Shown one piece after another: positions 8,491 to 17,823 of a DNA stretch of 64,000 nucleotides (positions are counted from its first letter, which is position 1; every line of letters starts with the position of its first letter). The translations under genes and the position numbers were made by a program. Origin of the DNA: Clostridiales bacterium. GTDB lineage: Bacteria; Bacillota; Clostridia; Oscillospirales; Acutalibacteraceae. The stretch lies in contig JAILOG010000019.1 in NCBI GenBank assembly GCA_024690965.1, positions 115,423 to 179,422 of the forward strand. The letters are read 5' to 3'. The notes beneath the pieces are model-generated. The model ran no database searches. It was not told where the DNA came from and saw nothing but the letters and a program-made list of their open reading frames with translations.

Positions 8491-9900
8491 TTAAAAATTA
8501 AAGTAAATAAACGGATTATATGTGCCTTTTACAATGAATGCAACAGACAAAAGGAATATCGCCGTTATGAGTAAAAAGTAAATGAAACCGTATGGCTTTT
8601 TATCTGTTTTAAGCCTTTTTGATATGTATGGAGCAACCGGGAAAGAAAACAGCAAACCAAACAGCAAAAACAATAGTTTGGGTTGTAATATGTACCATGC
8701 TTCGTCAGATAATAAACTGTTTGCGTTTAAACCAAACATAGTGCCTAAATAATCAATTGCATCCGAAATGCTGTCGGAACGGAATATAACCCATCCTATC
8801 ACCACAAAGAATAAAGTGTAAATGCGGCTGATAATGGCGGTATTTTCTAATCTTTTTCCTAATCCCGTTAATTTTTCTATCGCAAGCAAAACAAAATATC
8901 CTAATCCCCATATCAAAAACGTAAGATTTGCACCATGCCATATTCCGGTTAAAGTCCATACAACAAATAAATTAAAAACAAGACGGGCTTTTGATTTTAC
9001 CCTGCTGCCACCCAAGGGAAAATATACGTAATCTCTGAACCAGGTCCCTAACGAAATATGCCATCTTCTCCAAAACTCTGAAACGGATTTTGAAATATAA
9101 GGGTAATTGAAGTTTTCGTTAAAGTGAAAACCAAACATCTTTCCCAAGCCTATTGCCATATCGCTGTATCCGCAAAAATCAAAATATATTTGAAGCGTGT
9201 AACACAATGCGCCCAGCCACGCAAACGCCGTGCTTTTAATCTCTACGTCAAAAGCAGCGTCTGCAATTACAGCCATATTGTTGGCTATAAGCACTTTTTT
9301 GCCTAAACCAATAATGAATCTGCATACACCTTTTGTGATATTATCTATTGTTTCTTTGCGGTTATTGATTTGTTCTGCGATAGTTTGATATCTTACGATC
9401 GGTCCTGCTATAAGCTGTGGGAAGAAGGAAATATATAATGCTACATTAAGTATGTTTTTTTGAACTTTCCCTTTTTTGCGGTATACATCAAAAACATACG
9501 ACATAGCCTGAAATGTAAAGAATGATATACCTATAGGCAATGCAATCTCGGGAACATACAGATTTGCAGAAAAAATGCTATTAAATAGTTTCAACGAAAA
9601 ACCTAAGTATTTAAATACAAATAAAAATGAGAGATTAAAAATAACAGTGGTTGCTATTATTAGGCGGGAAATGCCTTTGTTAGCTCTGCTTTTTTCTATT
9701 AGCAATCCCAAAAAATAATTAACAACAATAGACGCTATCATTATCAGAACAAAAACCGGTTCACCCCATGCATAAAAAAGCAATGAGCTTAACAAAAGCA
9801 AAATATTCTGAGCGCGTCTTGATCTTTTGCATACTGTGTAATACAGAATAAGAGTAACGGGCAAAAAAATATATAAAAATACTGTACTTGCAAATAACAT
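8491..9900 (-). CDS. MBOAT family O-acyltransferase (AlgI/DltB-like)
   Basis: 469 residues from ATG 9900, preceded by AGAGG; an upstream in-frame ATG at 9915 is less well placed. It is a polytopic membrane protein with the MBOAT signature: PIGISFFTFQAMSYVFDVYR, FFPQLIAGPIVRY, FDFCGYSDMAIGLGKMFG, SEFWRRWHISLGTWFRDYVYFPLGG and the catalytic-His region GIWHGANLTFLIWG. It moves acyl groups across the membrane, and the DHHW gene downstream is the likely extracellular partner. The target polymer is unknown. Confidence 0.92.
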   Translation of the reverse strand: MLFASTVFLYIFLPVTLILYYTVCKRSRRAQNILLLLSSLLFYAWGEPVFVLIMIASIVVNYFLGLLIEKSRANKGISRLIIATTVIFNLSFLFVFKYLGFSLKLFNSIFSANLYVPEIALPIGISFFTFQAMSYVFDVYRKKGKVQKNILNVALYISFFPQLIAGPIVRYQTIAEQINNRKETIDNITKGVCRFIIGLGKKVLIANNMAVIADAAFDVEIKSTAFAWLGALCYTLQIYFDFCGYSDMAIGLGKMFGFHFNENFNYPYISKSVSEFWRRWHISLGTWFRDYVYFPLGGSRVKSKARLVFNLFVVWTLTGIWHGANLTFLIWGLGYFVLLAIEKLTGLGKRLENTAIISRIYTLFFVVIGWVIFRSDSISDAIDYLGTMFGLNANSLLSDEAWYILQPKLLFLLFGLLFSFPVAPYISKRLKTDKKPYGFIYFLLITAIFLLSVAFIVKGTYNPFIYFNF

Positions 9901-10036
9901 AGCAACCTCTGTCATATAACAAATTATACTTTACAATATATTAACATATAGTTTTCTTCTTTTCAACTTTTATATATTTATACTTACAATTATAATACAA
10001 ATTATAAATATTTCAGACAAAATATCAAAATATCAA

Positions 10037-10065
10037 TTGACTTTGACACCTTAAAATGGTATCAT
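10037..10065 (+). promoter_or_regulatory. Promoter of serC-serA
   Basis: TTGACT (10037-10042), a 17-base spacer and TATCAT (10060-10065) stand 61 bases before the serC start. The 5' leader is short, and no T-box or riboswitch pattern is seen in it. Confidence 0.6.
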
Positions 10066-10125
10066 CACTATACGGTGCGGTATAACTATCCACCTAATAA
10101 TATAATTTGAGAGGAAGTCTTTAAA

Positions 10126-11211
10126 ATGGCAAGAGTTTATAATTTTTCGGCAGGTCCTTCCGTGCTTCCCGAAAAAGTATTAAGAATCGCGGCAGACGAA
10201 ATGCTCGATTACAAGGGTAGCGGTCAGTCTGTAATGGAAATGTCTCACCGCTCAAAGGTTTATGACGGTATTATCAAAGAGGCTGAAAGCCTTCTTCGCG
10301 AGGTTATGAACATACCTGATAATTACAAGGTTCTGTTTTTGCAGGGCGGCGCTTGGTCACAGTTCGCTATGGTTCCGCTTAATTTGATGACAAAAAATAA
10401 AAAAGCCGATTTCGTAATTACAGGTCAGTGGGCGGACAAAGCTCAAAAAGAGGCTTCCAAATACGGTGAAGCTCATATTGTTGCTTCTTCCAAAGATAAA
10501 ACATATAACTATATACCAAAGCTTGATCCCTCAACATTCAGCAAAGACGCTGATTATTTCCACATATGTATGAACAATACAATCTACGGAACCTGCTATC
10601 ACGAATTGCCTGACACAGGTGATGTTCCGCTTGTTGCCGATATATCTTCCTGCATTTGCAGCGAGCCGATAGATGTTTCAAAATTCGGTCTGCTTTTCGC
10701 GGGCGCACAGAAAAACCTTGCTCCCGCAGGACTTACAATAGTAATTGTACGAGAAGACCTTATAGGTAACGCTATGGACTTTACCCCCACAATGTTTAAC
10801 TACAAAACTCACGCAGACGCAGGCTCTATGTTCAATACTCCTCCTTGCTACACTATTTATATGGCAAAGCTCGTTTTGGAGTGGATCAAAAACGACATCG
10901 GCGGTCTTGAAAAAATGAAGGAAAGAAACATCAAAAAGGCTTCTATTCTTTACGATTTCCTTGACAGCTCCAAAATGTTCAGGGGCACCGTTGTAAAAGA
11001 AGACCGTTCTCTTATGAACGTTCCTTTTGTAACTGACAGCGATGAGCTTAACGCGCGATTCCTTAAAGAAGCGGAAGAGCTTGGTTTTATCAACCTTAAG
11101 GGCCACAGAAGCGTTGGCGGAATGAGAGCTTCTATCTATAACGCTATGCCTATTGAAGGCGTAGAAAAGCTCGTTGAGTTTATGAAGAAATTTGAGAAAG
11201 AAAATTCCTGA
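10126..11211 (+). CDS. serC: Phosphoserine aminotransferase
   Basis: 361 residues, the normal length. Starts with the family hallmark VYNFSAGPSVLP and contains SVMEMSHRSK, VLFLQGGAWSQFAM and the PLP-lysine region GLLFAGAQKNLAPAGL. The C-terminus has GHRSVGGMRASIYNAMP, which binds the substrate phosphate. It makes 3-phosphoserine from 3-phosphohydroxypyruvate and glutamate. It is followed 33 bases later by serA, so two adjacent steps of serine synthesis are co-transcribed from the promoter at 10037. Confidence 0.97.
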   Translation: MARVYNFSAGPSVLPEKVLRIAADEMLDYKGSGQSVMEMSHRSKVYDGIIKEAESLLREVMNIPDNYKVLFLQGGAWSQFAMVPLNLMTKNKKADFVITGQWADKAQKEASKYGEAHIVASSKDKTYNYIPKLDPSTFSKDADYFHICMNNTIYGTCYHELPDTGDVPLVADISSCICSEPIDVSKFGLLFAGAQKNLAPAGLTIVIVREDLIGNAMDFTPTMFNYKTHADAGSMFNTPPCYTIYMAKLVLEWIKNDIGGLEKMKERNIKKASILYDFLDSSKMFRGTVVKEDRSLMNVPFVTDSDELNARFLKEAEELGFINLKGHRSVGGMRASIYNAMPIEGVEKLVEFMKKFEKENS

Positions 11212-11244
11212 TTTTGATTTTAACAGGAAAACGGAGTGATAGAA

Positions 11245-12369
11245 ATGTACAATGTATTATTGCTTAATAAAATAAGCAAAGTTGGTTTAAATTGCTTTAC
11301 CGATGATTATACTTATTCAGAGGATATGAAAAATCCCGAAGCAGTTCTTGTTCGCAGCGCCTCAATGCACGATATGGAATTGCCGGAGAGCCTTTTGGCT
11401 ATAGCAAGAGCCGGCGCAGGCGTTAACAATATACCGCTTGACAAATGCAGTGAAAAGGGAATATGTGTGTTCAACACACCCGGCGCAAACGCAAACGCCG
11501 TAAAAGAGCTTGTTATATGCGGCTTGCTGATAAGCTCCCGTAAGGTAGTAAAAGGCGCGAAATGGGCTGAAACTCTTAAGGGAAGCGGCAGTGAAGTGGG
11601 CAAGCTCGTAGAAAAAGGTAAAAGCTCTTTCGCAGGCCCTGAAATAAAGGGTAAAACTTTAGGCATTGTTGGTATGGGCGCGATAGGTATGCTCGTTGCC
11701 CACGCGGCAGAAGCGCTTGGTATGAGCATTATAGGCTACGATCCTTACCTGTCTGAGCAGGGCAAGAGCAAAATGTCGCCCACGATGAAATTTACCGAAA
11801 ATCTTGACGATATATACGCTGTTGCCGATTATATTACACTTCACGTTCCGCTAAACGACGGAACAAGAGGTATGATAGGTAAAGAATCGCTCGCAAAGAT
11901 GAAAGACGGCGTTCGCATACTTAACTTCTCACGTGACGGACTTGTTGTATCGGGCGATATCTTAGAGGCGCTCGAAAGCGGAAAAATGGCTGCTTATGTA
12001 ACAGACTTCGCTACCGATGACATAATAGGAGCCGAAGGCGTTACCGCGTTGCCTCATCTTGGAGCATCCACTCCCGAATCTGAAGAAAATTGCGCTTATA
12101 TGGCTGCAAAACAGGTTATGGAATACCTTGAAAACGGCAACATAGTAAATAGCGTAAATTTGCCTAATATTTCCGTTGAGAGAAGCGGCAAACGTGTATG
12201 CGTTGTTCACAAGGCTTGTGATGAACTCGGCGCAAAGCTTGCGCAAATGGGCAAGGCAGTAACCAAAACACGTGGCGATTACGCTTATACGATAATAGAT
12301 AATGCCGAAAACGCAGACCCCGAAGCAATAAAAGCTATGCCGGGAGTGCTTAAGGTAAGATCACTTTAA
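11245..12369 (+). CDS. serA: D-3-phosphoglycerate dehydrogenase
   Basis: 374 residues from ATG 11245, nine bases after CGGAG; the in-frame GTG at 11236 overlaps that site and is unlikely. NAD-binding motif GIVGMGAIGMLVAHAAEALG, catalytic elements RDGLVVSGDILEALES and the His in ALPHLGASTPESEEN. The C-terminal ~60 residues form a short ACT-like domain (RVCVVHKACDELGAKLAQ). It oxidises 3-phosphoglycerate and feeds SerC upstream. No serB is seen in the window. Confidence 0.95.
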   Translation: MYNVLLLNKISKVGLNCFTDDYTYSEDMKNPEAVLVRSASMHDMELPESLLAIARAGAGVNNIPLDKCSEKGICVFNTPGANANAVKELVICGLLISSRKVVKGAKWAETLKGSGSEVGKLVEKGKSSFAGPEIKGKTLGIVGMGAIGMLVAHAAEALGMSIIGYDPYLSEQGKSKMSPTMKFTENLDDIYAVADYITLHVPLNDGTRGMIGKESLAKMKDGVRILNFSRDGLVVSGDILEALESGKMAAYVTDFATDDIIGAEGVTALPHLGASTPESEENCAYMAAKQVMEYLENGNIVNSVNLPNISVERSGKRVCVVHKACDELGAKLAQMGKAVTKTRGDYAYTIIDNAENADPEAIKAMPGVLKVRSL

Positions 12370-12390
12370 TATTTAATAATATATAAACAA

Positions 12391-12427
12391 AACGTCGTGC
12401 TTTGCAAATTTGCGGAGTGCGGCGTTT
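12391..12427 (+). terminator. Probable terminator hairpin after serA
   Basis: Two 18-base arms (AACGTCGTGCTTTGCAAA and TTTGCGGAGTGCGGCGTT) pair along their whole length as RNA if G·U pairs are allowed. There is no long T-run behind it, so termination strength is uncertain. Confidence 0.4.
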
Positions 12428-12474
12428 AAGCTTGCGCTGTTTTGGAAATATTAGATGTATTGAGGTCAAATTGC

Positions 12475-12503
12475 TTGCAATTTTTGCAGGTATGTAATAT
12501 AAT
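12475..12503 (+). promoter_or_regulatory. Promoter of glyA
   Basis: TTGCAA (12475-12480), a 17-base spacer and a perfect TATAAT (12498-12503), 54 bases before the glyA start. Confidence 0.7.
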
Positions 12504-12557
12504 TCACTAAGCGGAGTATGCTTAAATCTGCCTGAAAGGAGAGGCGAAATATTTGCG

Positions 12558-13832
12558 ATGCAACTGTTTCGCGGACTTAATATGTACGAAAATACTTTAG
12601 ATTATATTAATTTTTTAAATCAGTACGATCCCGATTTGTCGGCTATGATAAAAAGGGAGAAAGAACGCCAGCAAAACAACCTGGAGCTTATAGCGTCGGA
12701 GAATATCGTTTCACCTGCCGTTTTGGCTGCAATGGGCAGCGTGCTCACAAATAAATATGCCGAAGGTTATCCCGATAAAAGGTACTACGGCGGGTGTATG
12801 TTCGTTGATGAAGTTGAAAAACTGGCGATAGCCCGCGCCTGTAAGCTTTTCGGCGCGGAACACGCGAATGTTCAGCCCCATTCGGGCGCGCAGGCGAACA
12901 CTGCCGTGTATTTTGCAATGCTTAAGCCCGGAGATACGGTGCTCGGTATGAACCTCTCGGAAGGCGGACATCTTACCCACGGCTCACCCGTAAATCTTTC
13001 GGGAAAATATTATAATTTCATAAGCTACGGAGTTGACCTCGAAACGCATTTAATAAATTACGATAAATTGTATCAAACTGCCATAGAATCAAAACCTAAA
13101 ATGATCGTGTGCGGCGCAAGCGCGTACCCCAGAATAATAGATTTTAAAAAGTTCAGAGAAATAGCGGACGTCTGCGGCGCTTACCTTATGGTAGATATGG
13201 CGCATATTGCGGGGCTTGTTGCGGCGGGTGTACATCCTTCACCTGTTCCTTACGCGGATTTTGTTACAACAACAACGCACAAGACATTAAGAGGACCCCG
13301 AGGAGGAATGATACTTTGCAAAGAAAAATACGCGCAGCAAATTGACAAAGCAATATTCCCCGGCACGCAGGGCGGACCGCTTATGCACATAATAGCGTCT
13401 AAGGCTGTATGCTTCGGTGAGGCGCTCAAGCCCGAATTTAAAGATTACACGAAGCGTATAGTAAACAACGCCTCCGCAATGGCTGATGAATTTTTAAGTA
13501 GGGGAGTAAAGCTGGTTTCTGGCGGTACCGACAATCACCTTATGCTTCTTAACTTAAAAGACATGGAGCTAACGGGCAAAGAGCTTGAAACACGTCTTGA
13601 CGAGGTTAATATAACCGTGAATAAAAACACGGTTCCCGGTGAGCCGCGCAGTCCTTTTATAACAAGCGGAATAAGAATAGGCACGCCCGCGATAACAACA
13701 CGGGGGCTTAACGAGCAGGAATGCAGGAAAGTGGCTTCTCTCATCTGTGACGCAATAGAAGATTTTGACATGAGAAAAGACGGTATCAAAAACGCAGTAA
13801 AAGAGATCTGCGAAAAACATCCTATATATTAA
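12558..13832 (+). CDS. glyA: Serine hydroxymethyltransferase
   Basis: 424 residues. Family landmarks: [67 protein letters not shown] and the PLP-lysine motif [14 protein letters not shown]. It converts serine and tetrahydrofolate to glycine and methylene-THF, consuming the product of the serC-serA route. The start is ATG 12558 (12 bases after AAGGAGAGG) or ATG 12582, where most homologues begin. Thymidine kinase follows 23 bases later. Confidence 0.97.
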   Translation: MQLFRGLNMYENTLDYINFLNQYDPDLSAMIKREKERQQNNLELIASENIVSPAVLAAMGSVLTNKYAEGYPDKRYYGGCMFVDEVEKLAIARACKLFGAEHANVQPHSGAQANTAVYFAMLKPGDTVLGMNLSEGGHLTHGSPVNLSGKYYNFISYGVDLETHLINYDKLYQTAIESKPKMIVCGASAYPRIIDFKKFREIADVCGAYLMVDMAHIAGLVAAGVHPSPVPYADFVTTTTHKTLRGPRGGMILCKEKYAQQIDKAIFPGTQGGPLMHIIASKAVCFGEALKPEFKDYTKRIVNNASAMADEFLSRGVKLVSGGTDNHLMLLNLKDMELTGKELETRLDEVNITVNKNTVPGEPRSPFITSGIRIGTPAITTRGLNEQECRKVASLICDAIEDFDMRKDGIKNAVKEICEKHPIY

Positions 13833-13855
13833 AATAAAAAACGGGGAGAAGAAAA

Positions 13856-14434
13856 ATGGCTAAGCTTTATTTTAAATACGGAGCAATGGGCAGCAGCAAA
13901 ACTGCTCAGGCTCTTATTACAAAATTTAATTATGAAGAAAAAAATATGGGCGTGTGGCTTATTAAGCCCTCAACAGATACACGCGACGGTGCCGACGTTG
14001 TCCGCTCACGCGCGGGACTTGAGGCAAAAGCCGATATTGTTTGTCCGAATGACGACATATGCAAAATGCTTGATAAAGTATGCGAAAACAAAAATATTGA
14101 CGTAGTGATAGCGGACGAGTGTCAATTTTTTACTCCCGAGCAAATACAAATGCTTCGCAAAATTGTAGATGATAAAGATATCCCCGTGCTTTGTTTTGGC
14201 TTGAGAACCGACTTTTTAACAAGGCTGTTTCCCGGCAGTATGCGCCTTATGGAAATCGCCGACTGCATAGAAGAAATTAAAACGATGTGCCATTGCGGCA
14301 GAAAAGCCACAGTGAACGCCAGAATAGACGAAACAGGCAAAGTGGTAACACAGGGCAGTCAGATAATGCTTGGCGGCAACGACAGCTATGTCGCAATGTG
14401 CCACAGGTGCTATAAAAAGAATACCGAAGAATAA
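13856..14434 (+). CDS. tdk: Thymidine kinase (type II)
   Basis: 192 residues. P-loop GAMGSSKTAQAL close to the N-terminus, the DE motif VVIADECQFF, the lasso-domain zinc cysteines CHCG and CHRC, and the substrate loop ending GGNDSYVAMCHRCY. It phosphorylates thymidine in the salvage pathway. GGGGAGAAG ahead of the ATG. It follows glyA at operon distance, which links it to thymidylate/folate metabolism. Confidence 0.96.
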   Translation: MAKLYFKYGAMGSSKTAQALITKFNYEEKNMGVWLIKPSTDTRDGADVVRSRAGLEAKADIVCPNDDICKMLDKVCENKNIDVVIADECQFFTPEQIQMLRKIVDDKDIPVLCFGLRTDFLTRLFPGSMRLMEIADCIEEIKTMCHCGRKATVNARIDETGKVVTQGSQIMLGGNDSYVAMCHRCYKKNTEE

Positions 14435-14462
14435 ATAATTAATCAAAATGAGGTTAAATTCA

Positions 14463-15419
14463 ATGACAAAGCTGTATCTTGCAATACCGTGCTACAACGA
14501 AGAAGAAGTTTTACGCGATTCCGCGCAAAAACTGAAAACAAAATACGAGCAGCTTATGTCCGATGGTAAAATTACATACGACAGCAAGATTGTGTTTATT
14601 GACGACGGCTCTAAAGATTCCACGTGGAGTATTATTAAATCGCTTAACGATGAAAACGGTATGTTTGAGGGTATCAAGCTGACAAAGAACTGCGGCCATC
14701 AAAATGCTTTGCTTGCGGGACTTATGACCCTTAAAGATAAGGCTGACGCTGTCATTTCAATAGATGCCGATCTACAGGACGATATAAACGCCTTTGATGA
14801 AATGCTCCGAAAATACGAAGATGGTTGCGACATAGTTTACGGTGTGCGCTCAAAGCGAGAGACAGATACATTTTTCAAGAGATTTACAGCGGAATCATTC
14901 TATAAAATACTTAATAAACTCGGCGCAAAGGTGATATTCAACCATGCCGATTTCCGCCTTATGAGCAAAAGGGCATTACAAGCTTTTTCACTCTATAAAG
15001 AAACTAATATTTTTCTTCGCGGAATGGTGCCTATGGTCGGCTTTAAGTATGATATAGTGCAATATGAACGTTTTGAACGTCTTGCAGGCAAAAGCAAATA
15101 TCCTCTTAAAAAAATGCTTGCGCTTGCGTGGGAGGGCGTTACTTCACTGAGCATTAAGCCTATAAGAATGATAACTTGGCTTGGATTTATTATCTTTTTC
15201 GTAAGCCTTATTATGATTATGTATTCATTGGTTGCGTTTTTTGCCGGATGGACAGTAAGCGGTTGGGCAAGCCTTTTGTGCTCCGTGTGGGCAATAGGGG
15301 GCTTACAGCTTTTGGCGATCGGCATCATCGGTGAATATATAGGCAAAATTTATTTGGAAGCAAAGCGCAGACCGCGTTTTATAGTGGAAAAGTATCTCGG
15401 AGAAAATGACGACCTGTAA
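14463..15419 (+). CDS. GT2 family glycosyltransferase, dolichyl/undecaprenyl-phosphate type (GtrB-like)
   Basis: 318 residues from ATG 14463, nine bases after GAGG; ATG 14448 overlaps that site. GT-A motifs: LAIPCYNEEEVL, VFIDDGSKDSTW, the metal-binding SIDADLQDD, and FRLMSKRAL. Two transmembrane helices near the C-terminus (MITWLGFIIFFVSLIMIMYS and a second with LLAIGIIGEYIGKIYLEAK) give the GtrB-like topology. Such enzymes load a sugar on undecaprenyl phosphate for later transfer outside the membrane. The sugar is not predictable. Confidence 0.88.
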   Translation: MTKLYLAIPCYNEEEVLRDSAQKLKTKYEQLMSDGKITYDSKIVFIDDGSKDSTWSIIKSLNDENGMFEGIKLTKNCGHQNALLAGLMTLKDKADAVISIDADLQDDINAFDEMLRKYEDGCDIVYGVRSKRETDTFFKRFTAESFYKILNKLGAKVIFNHADFRLMSKRALQAFSLYKETNIFLRGMVPMVGFKYDIVQYERFERLAGKSKYPLKKMLALAWEGVTSLSIKPIRMITWLGFIIFFVSLIMIMYSLVAFFAGWTVSGWASLLCSVWAIGGLQLLAIGIIGEYIGKIYLEAKRRPRFIVEKYLGENDDL

Positions 15420-15489
15420 AACACAAATGGGAAAGCCGATTATCAGCGCTTAACTGAAAATATGAAAATAACAAAATTTTTTAAAACTA

Positions 15490-15518
15490 TTGCTTTTTTC
15501 CATTGTATTATGTATAAT
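15490..15518 (+). promoter_or_regulatory. Promoter of efp
   Basis: TTGCTT (15490-15495), a 17-base spacer and a perfect TATAAT (15513-15518), 60 bases before the efp ATG. Confidence 0.7.
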
Positions 15519-15578
15519 GTACAAGATGACAGTCGATTTTTATATTGATGTTGTATTACTTTTTTAGGAGGGGTACCA

Positions 15579-16136
15579 ATGATTAGTGCAGGAGATTTTA
15601 GAAACGGCGTTACCTTCGAGATGGACGGTCAGGTTGTTTCTATAATAGAGTTTCAGCATGTTAAGCCGGGCAAGGGCGCAGCTTTTGTTCGCACAAAAAT
15701 AAGAAATGTTATCACAGGAAGCGTTGTCGAAAAGACCTTCAACCCTAACGACAAATATCCTACAGCTTATATAGAGAGACGCGATATGGAATATCTCTAT
15801 AACGACGGTGAGCTTTATTATTTTATGGATAACGAAACTTATGAGCAGATTCCGATAAATAAGAATATATTAGCGGATAACTTTAAGTTCGTTAAAGAAA
15901 ATGAGGTTTGCAAGGTTCTTTCTTACAAGGGCAACGTGTTTGGAGTAGAGCCGCCTAACTTTGTTGTTCTCACGGTTACCGAAACAGAGCCGGGCTTCAA
16001 GGGCGACACTGCAACAAACGTACAAAAGCCTGCAACGCTTGAAACAGGAGCAGAAATAAAAGTGCCTCTGTTCATAAATGAGGGAGAGAAGATCCAGATA
16101 GATACCAGAACCGGCGAATATCTCGGCCGTGCATAA
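15579..16136 (+). CDS. efp: Elongation factor P
   Basis: 185 residues, full length, with three beta-barrel domains. The loop that enters the ribosomal peptidyl-transferase centre is [12 protein letters not shown], with Lys at the modified position; the C-terminal signature [17 protein letters not shown] is intact. It relieves stalling at polyproline. AGGAGGGG precedes the ATG. No EF-P modification enzyme is found nearby. The next gene follows at 16174 and may share the transcript. Confidence 0.98.
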   Translation: MISAGDFRNGVTFEMDGQVVSIIEFQHVKPGKGAAFVRTKIRNVITGSVVEKTFNPNDKYPTAYIERRDMEYLYNDGELYYFMDNETYEQIPINKNILADNFKFVKENEVCKVLSYKGNVFGVEPPNFVVLTVTETEPGFKGDTATNVQKPATLETGAEIKVPLFINEGEKIQIDTRTGEYLGRA

Positions 16137-16173
16137 TTAAAAGCCAATATAGCTTACGAAAGGAAGATTTATT

Positions 16174-16785
16174 ATGACTCTCATAGAAAAAATTGCCTAT
16201 ATCAAAGGATTGACCGAAGGTATCCGTCTTGACGAAAGCAAAGACGAGGTAAGGGTGATAAAATCAATTATAGACGTTTTGCAGGAGATGGCAGAAGAGC
16301 TTGAAGATCTTGAGTGCTATGTTGATGATATGACCGAACATATCGACGCCGTAGATGAAGACCTGGCGACTCTTGAAGATGATTTTGACGATCTTCTTTA
16401 TGAGCTTGATGAAGAGTTCGGCTATAACGACGACGATGACGATGACGATTATGACGATTATGATGAGTATTATGACGACGATGACGACATTAACGATTTA
16501 GAAGAAGACGAATGTGATTATGATTGTGATAATTGTGACGACTATGACTGCGATTTGAGAGACGAATTAAAAGATGATGATTCTTCCGAAGATGAAGGGG
16601 AAGACATAACCGATGATATGGACGAATATTTTGAGGTTACCTGCCCCTCTTGCAATGAAAAAATATGCGTAAGCGAAGATGTGCTTGCAGAGGGCGAGAT
16701 AAAATGTCCCAATTGCGGCGAGCATTTGGAGTTTGACTTTTCCGATTCCGACATAGAGTATGACGATTCGGACTATGAGTCATAA
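16174..16785 (+). CDS. Acidic CD1247-type N-terminal domain protein with C-terminal zinc ribbon
   Basis: 203 residues in three parts. Residues 1-85 are a helical domain starting TLIEKIAYIKGLTEGIRLDE that matches the clostridial CD1247 N-terminal domain. Residues ~85-145 are a linker made mostly of Asp, Glu, Tyr and Cys. The C-terminal ~50 residues hold a zinc ribbon with CPSC and CPNC. GAAAGGAAG precedes the ATG. It usually sits near efp in Clostridia. Function unknown; the acidic linker and ribbon suggest protein or metal binding. Confidence 0.8.
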   Translation: MTLIEKIAYIKGLTEGIRLDESKDEVRVIKSIIDVLQEMAEELEDLECYVDDMTEHIDAVDEDLATLEDDFDDLLYELDEEFGYNDDDDDDDYDDYDEYYDDDDDINDLEEDECDYDCDNCDDYDCDLRDELKDDDSSEDEGEDITDDMDEYFEVTCPSCNEKICVSEDVLAEGEIKCPNCGEHLEFDFSDSDIEYDDSDYES

Positions 16786-16823
16786 GACATATTATATTTT
16801 TTAACATATATTTTTTCCTCAAT

Positions 16824-16857
16824 AAAAAGGCGCTCCCGATATTTCGGGGGCGCCTTT
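16824..16857 (+). terminator. Bidirectional intrinsic terminator
   Basis: GC-rich stem AAAAGGCGCTCCCGA with its near-complement, followed by TTTT on the plus strand and preceded by AAAAA, so it can stop the efp transcript and the convergent CAP gene. Confidence 0.85.
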
Positions 16858-16876
16858 TCGGCGAAAGGTTATTTAA

Positions 16877-17746
16877 TTATCCCATAAAAAATTGTGACCA
16901 ATAAAGCACTCTGCCGCTTTTGTAACATCCTACCCCTATTTTTGTAAAGGAAGAGGAAAGAATATTCTTTCTGTGACCTTCCGAATTCATCCAGCCGTCT
17001 ACAACCTGTTTCGGAGTGCTGTATCCGTATGCTATGTTTTCACCTGCTGTGCGGTATGTCGCGCCTATTTCCTTTGCCGCCGTAAAGCAAGAGCTTCCGT
17101 TAGGTCTTGTGTGCGAAAATTTTGCTACGATTTCTTTAGCTCTTATGCGCGCCGCTTGTGTTGCCTTTGTATCCTTTTTAAGCTCGGAAAGACCGTATTT
17201 TGCGCGCTCTGCATTTACAAGTCTTATTACCTCATCCTCATAAGAGGAATTGTAACCTGCTTCGTCAGTGGGTTGAGAAATAGGCTTGTTTTGTGTGTCG
17301 GATGATTTGTCTTTTGCAGTGTCGGTGGATTTATCTTTTGATGTATCTGTGCATTTGTCACCGCAGGTATCGGAATCGGGCTTATTTGGTTTTGACTTAT
17401 CCGTATCACAACCGATGCAAGACAAATCGCTGTCGCAACCAACGCAAGATGAATCGGTATCACATCCAATACAAGACGAATCTGTATCGCAGCCGATACA
17501 AGGTGCTTTGCCGCCAAGCAAACGTCTGAGCAAATCGTTTACATCCCATTTGCAGTTACGGCCGTAACAGTTAAATATTTCATTTGGATTACCGTTTAAA
17601 TTGCCGCAATCTCTTTGATTAATTCCGCAAACGGTTTTAAAACCTCCCTGAGCCTGCGCACAGGCAGCGTCAACCTTTACACCTGCACCTGCTCCGATTA
17701 TCATTGCAGCAAGAACTACTGCTAAAAGCTTCGTTATTTTTTTCAT
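16877..17746 (-). CDS. Secreted CAP (SCP/PR-1) domain protein with Cys-Asp repeats
   Basis: 289 residues with signal peptide (KKITKLLAVVLAAMIIGAGA). Residues 30-80 are Cys-rich. Residues 83-118 hold four 9-residue repeats of the form CIGCDTDSS. A Lys/Asp/Ser/Thr-rich linker to ~165 leads into a CAP domain to the end (DEVIRLVNAERAKYGLSEL, KFSHTRPNGSSCFTAAKE, TAGENIAYGY, VDGWMNSEGHRKNIL). CAP domains are extracellular, and in some families are proteases or lipid binders. The repeats could bind metal or form disulfides. AAGGAG precedes the ATG. Confidence 0.88.
   Translation of the reverse strand: MKKITKLLAVVLAAMIIGAGAGVKVDAACAQAQGGFKTVCGINQRDCGNLNGNPNEIFNCYGRNCKWDVNDLLRRLLGGKAPCIGCDTDSSCIGCDTDSSCVGCDSDLSCIGCDTDKSKPNKPDSDTCGDKCTDTSKDKSTDTAKDKSSDTQNKPISQPTDEAGYNSSYEDEVIRLVNAERAKYGLSELKKDTKATQAARIRAKEIVAKFSHTRPNGSSCFTAAKEIGATYRTAGENIAYGYSTPKQVVDGWMNSEGHRKNILSSSFTKIGVGCYKSGRVLYWSQFFMG
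17393..17500 (-). repeat. Four tandem 27-bp coding repeats in the CAP gene
   Basis: Each unit encodes nine residues: CIGCDTDSS twice, CVGCDSDLS, then CIGCDTDKS. The DNA copies differ at scattered, mostly silent positions, so the peptide is kept while the DNA drifts. Confidence 0.9.
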
Positions 17747-17793
17747 ATTAATTCTCCTTTCACAAAGCTTTAGGCGAATTTAGCGCCTAATTA

Positions 17794-17823
17794 ATTCTAA
17801 CACGCCTACGCGTTGCATATCAA
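17794..17823 (-). promoter_or_regulatory. Promoter of the CAP gene with a hairpin at the expected transcript start
   Basis: On the minus strand, TTGATA (17823-17818), an 18-base spacer and TAGAAT (17799-17794). Just downstream, TTAGGCG and its complement (17770-17790) form a 7-bp hairpin that may protect the transcript or serve as an operator. Confidence 0.45.

Noticed and set aside
9916..10125. Possible T-box or glycine/serine riboswitch ahead of serC
   Set aside because: The promoter sits about 60 bases from the start and no T-box sequence or aptamer is seen.
16420..16560. GATGAC-rich repeat tract
   Set aside because: It encodes the Asp-rich linker of the CD1247-type protein.
17393..17500. 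Regular ~27-bp repeats that could suggest a small CRISPR array
   Set aside because: The repeats are contiguous with no spacers and translate in frame as CxGCDxD peptides of the CAP protein.
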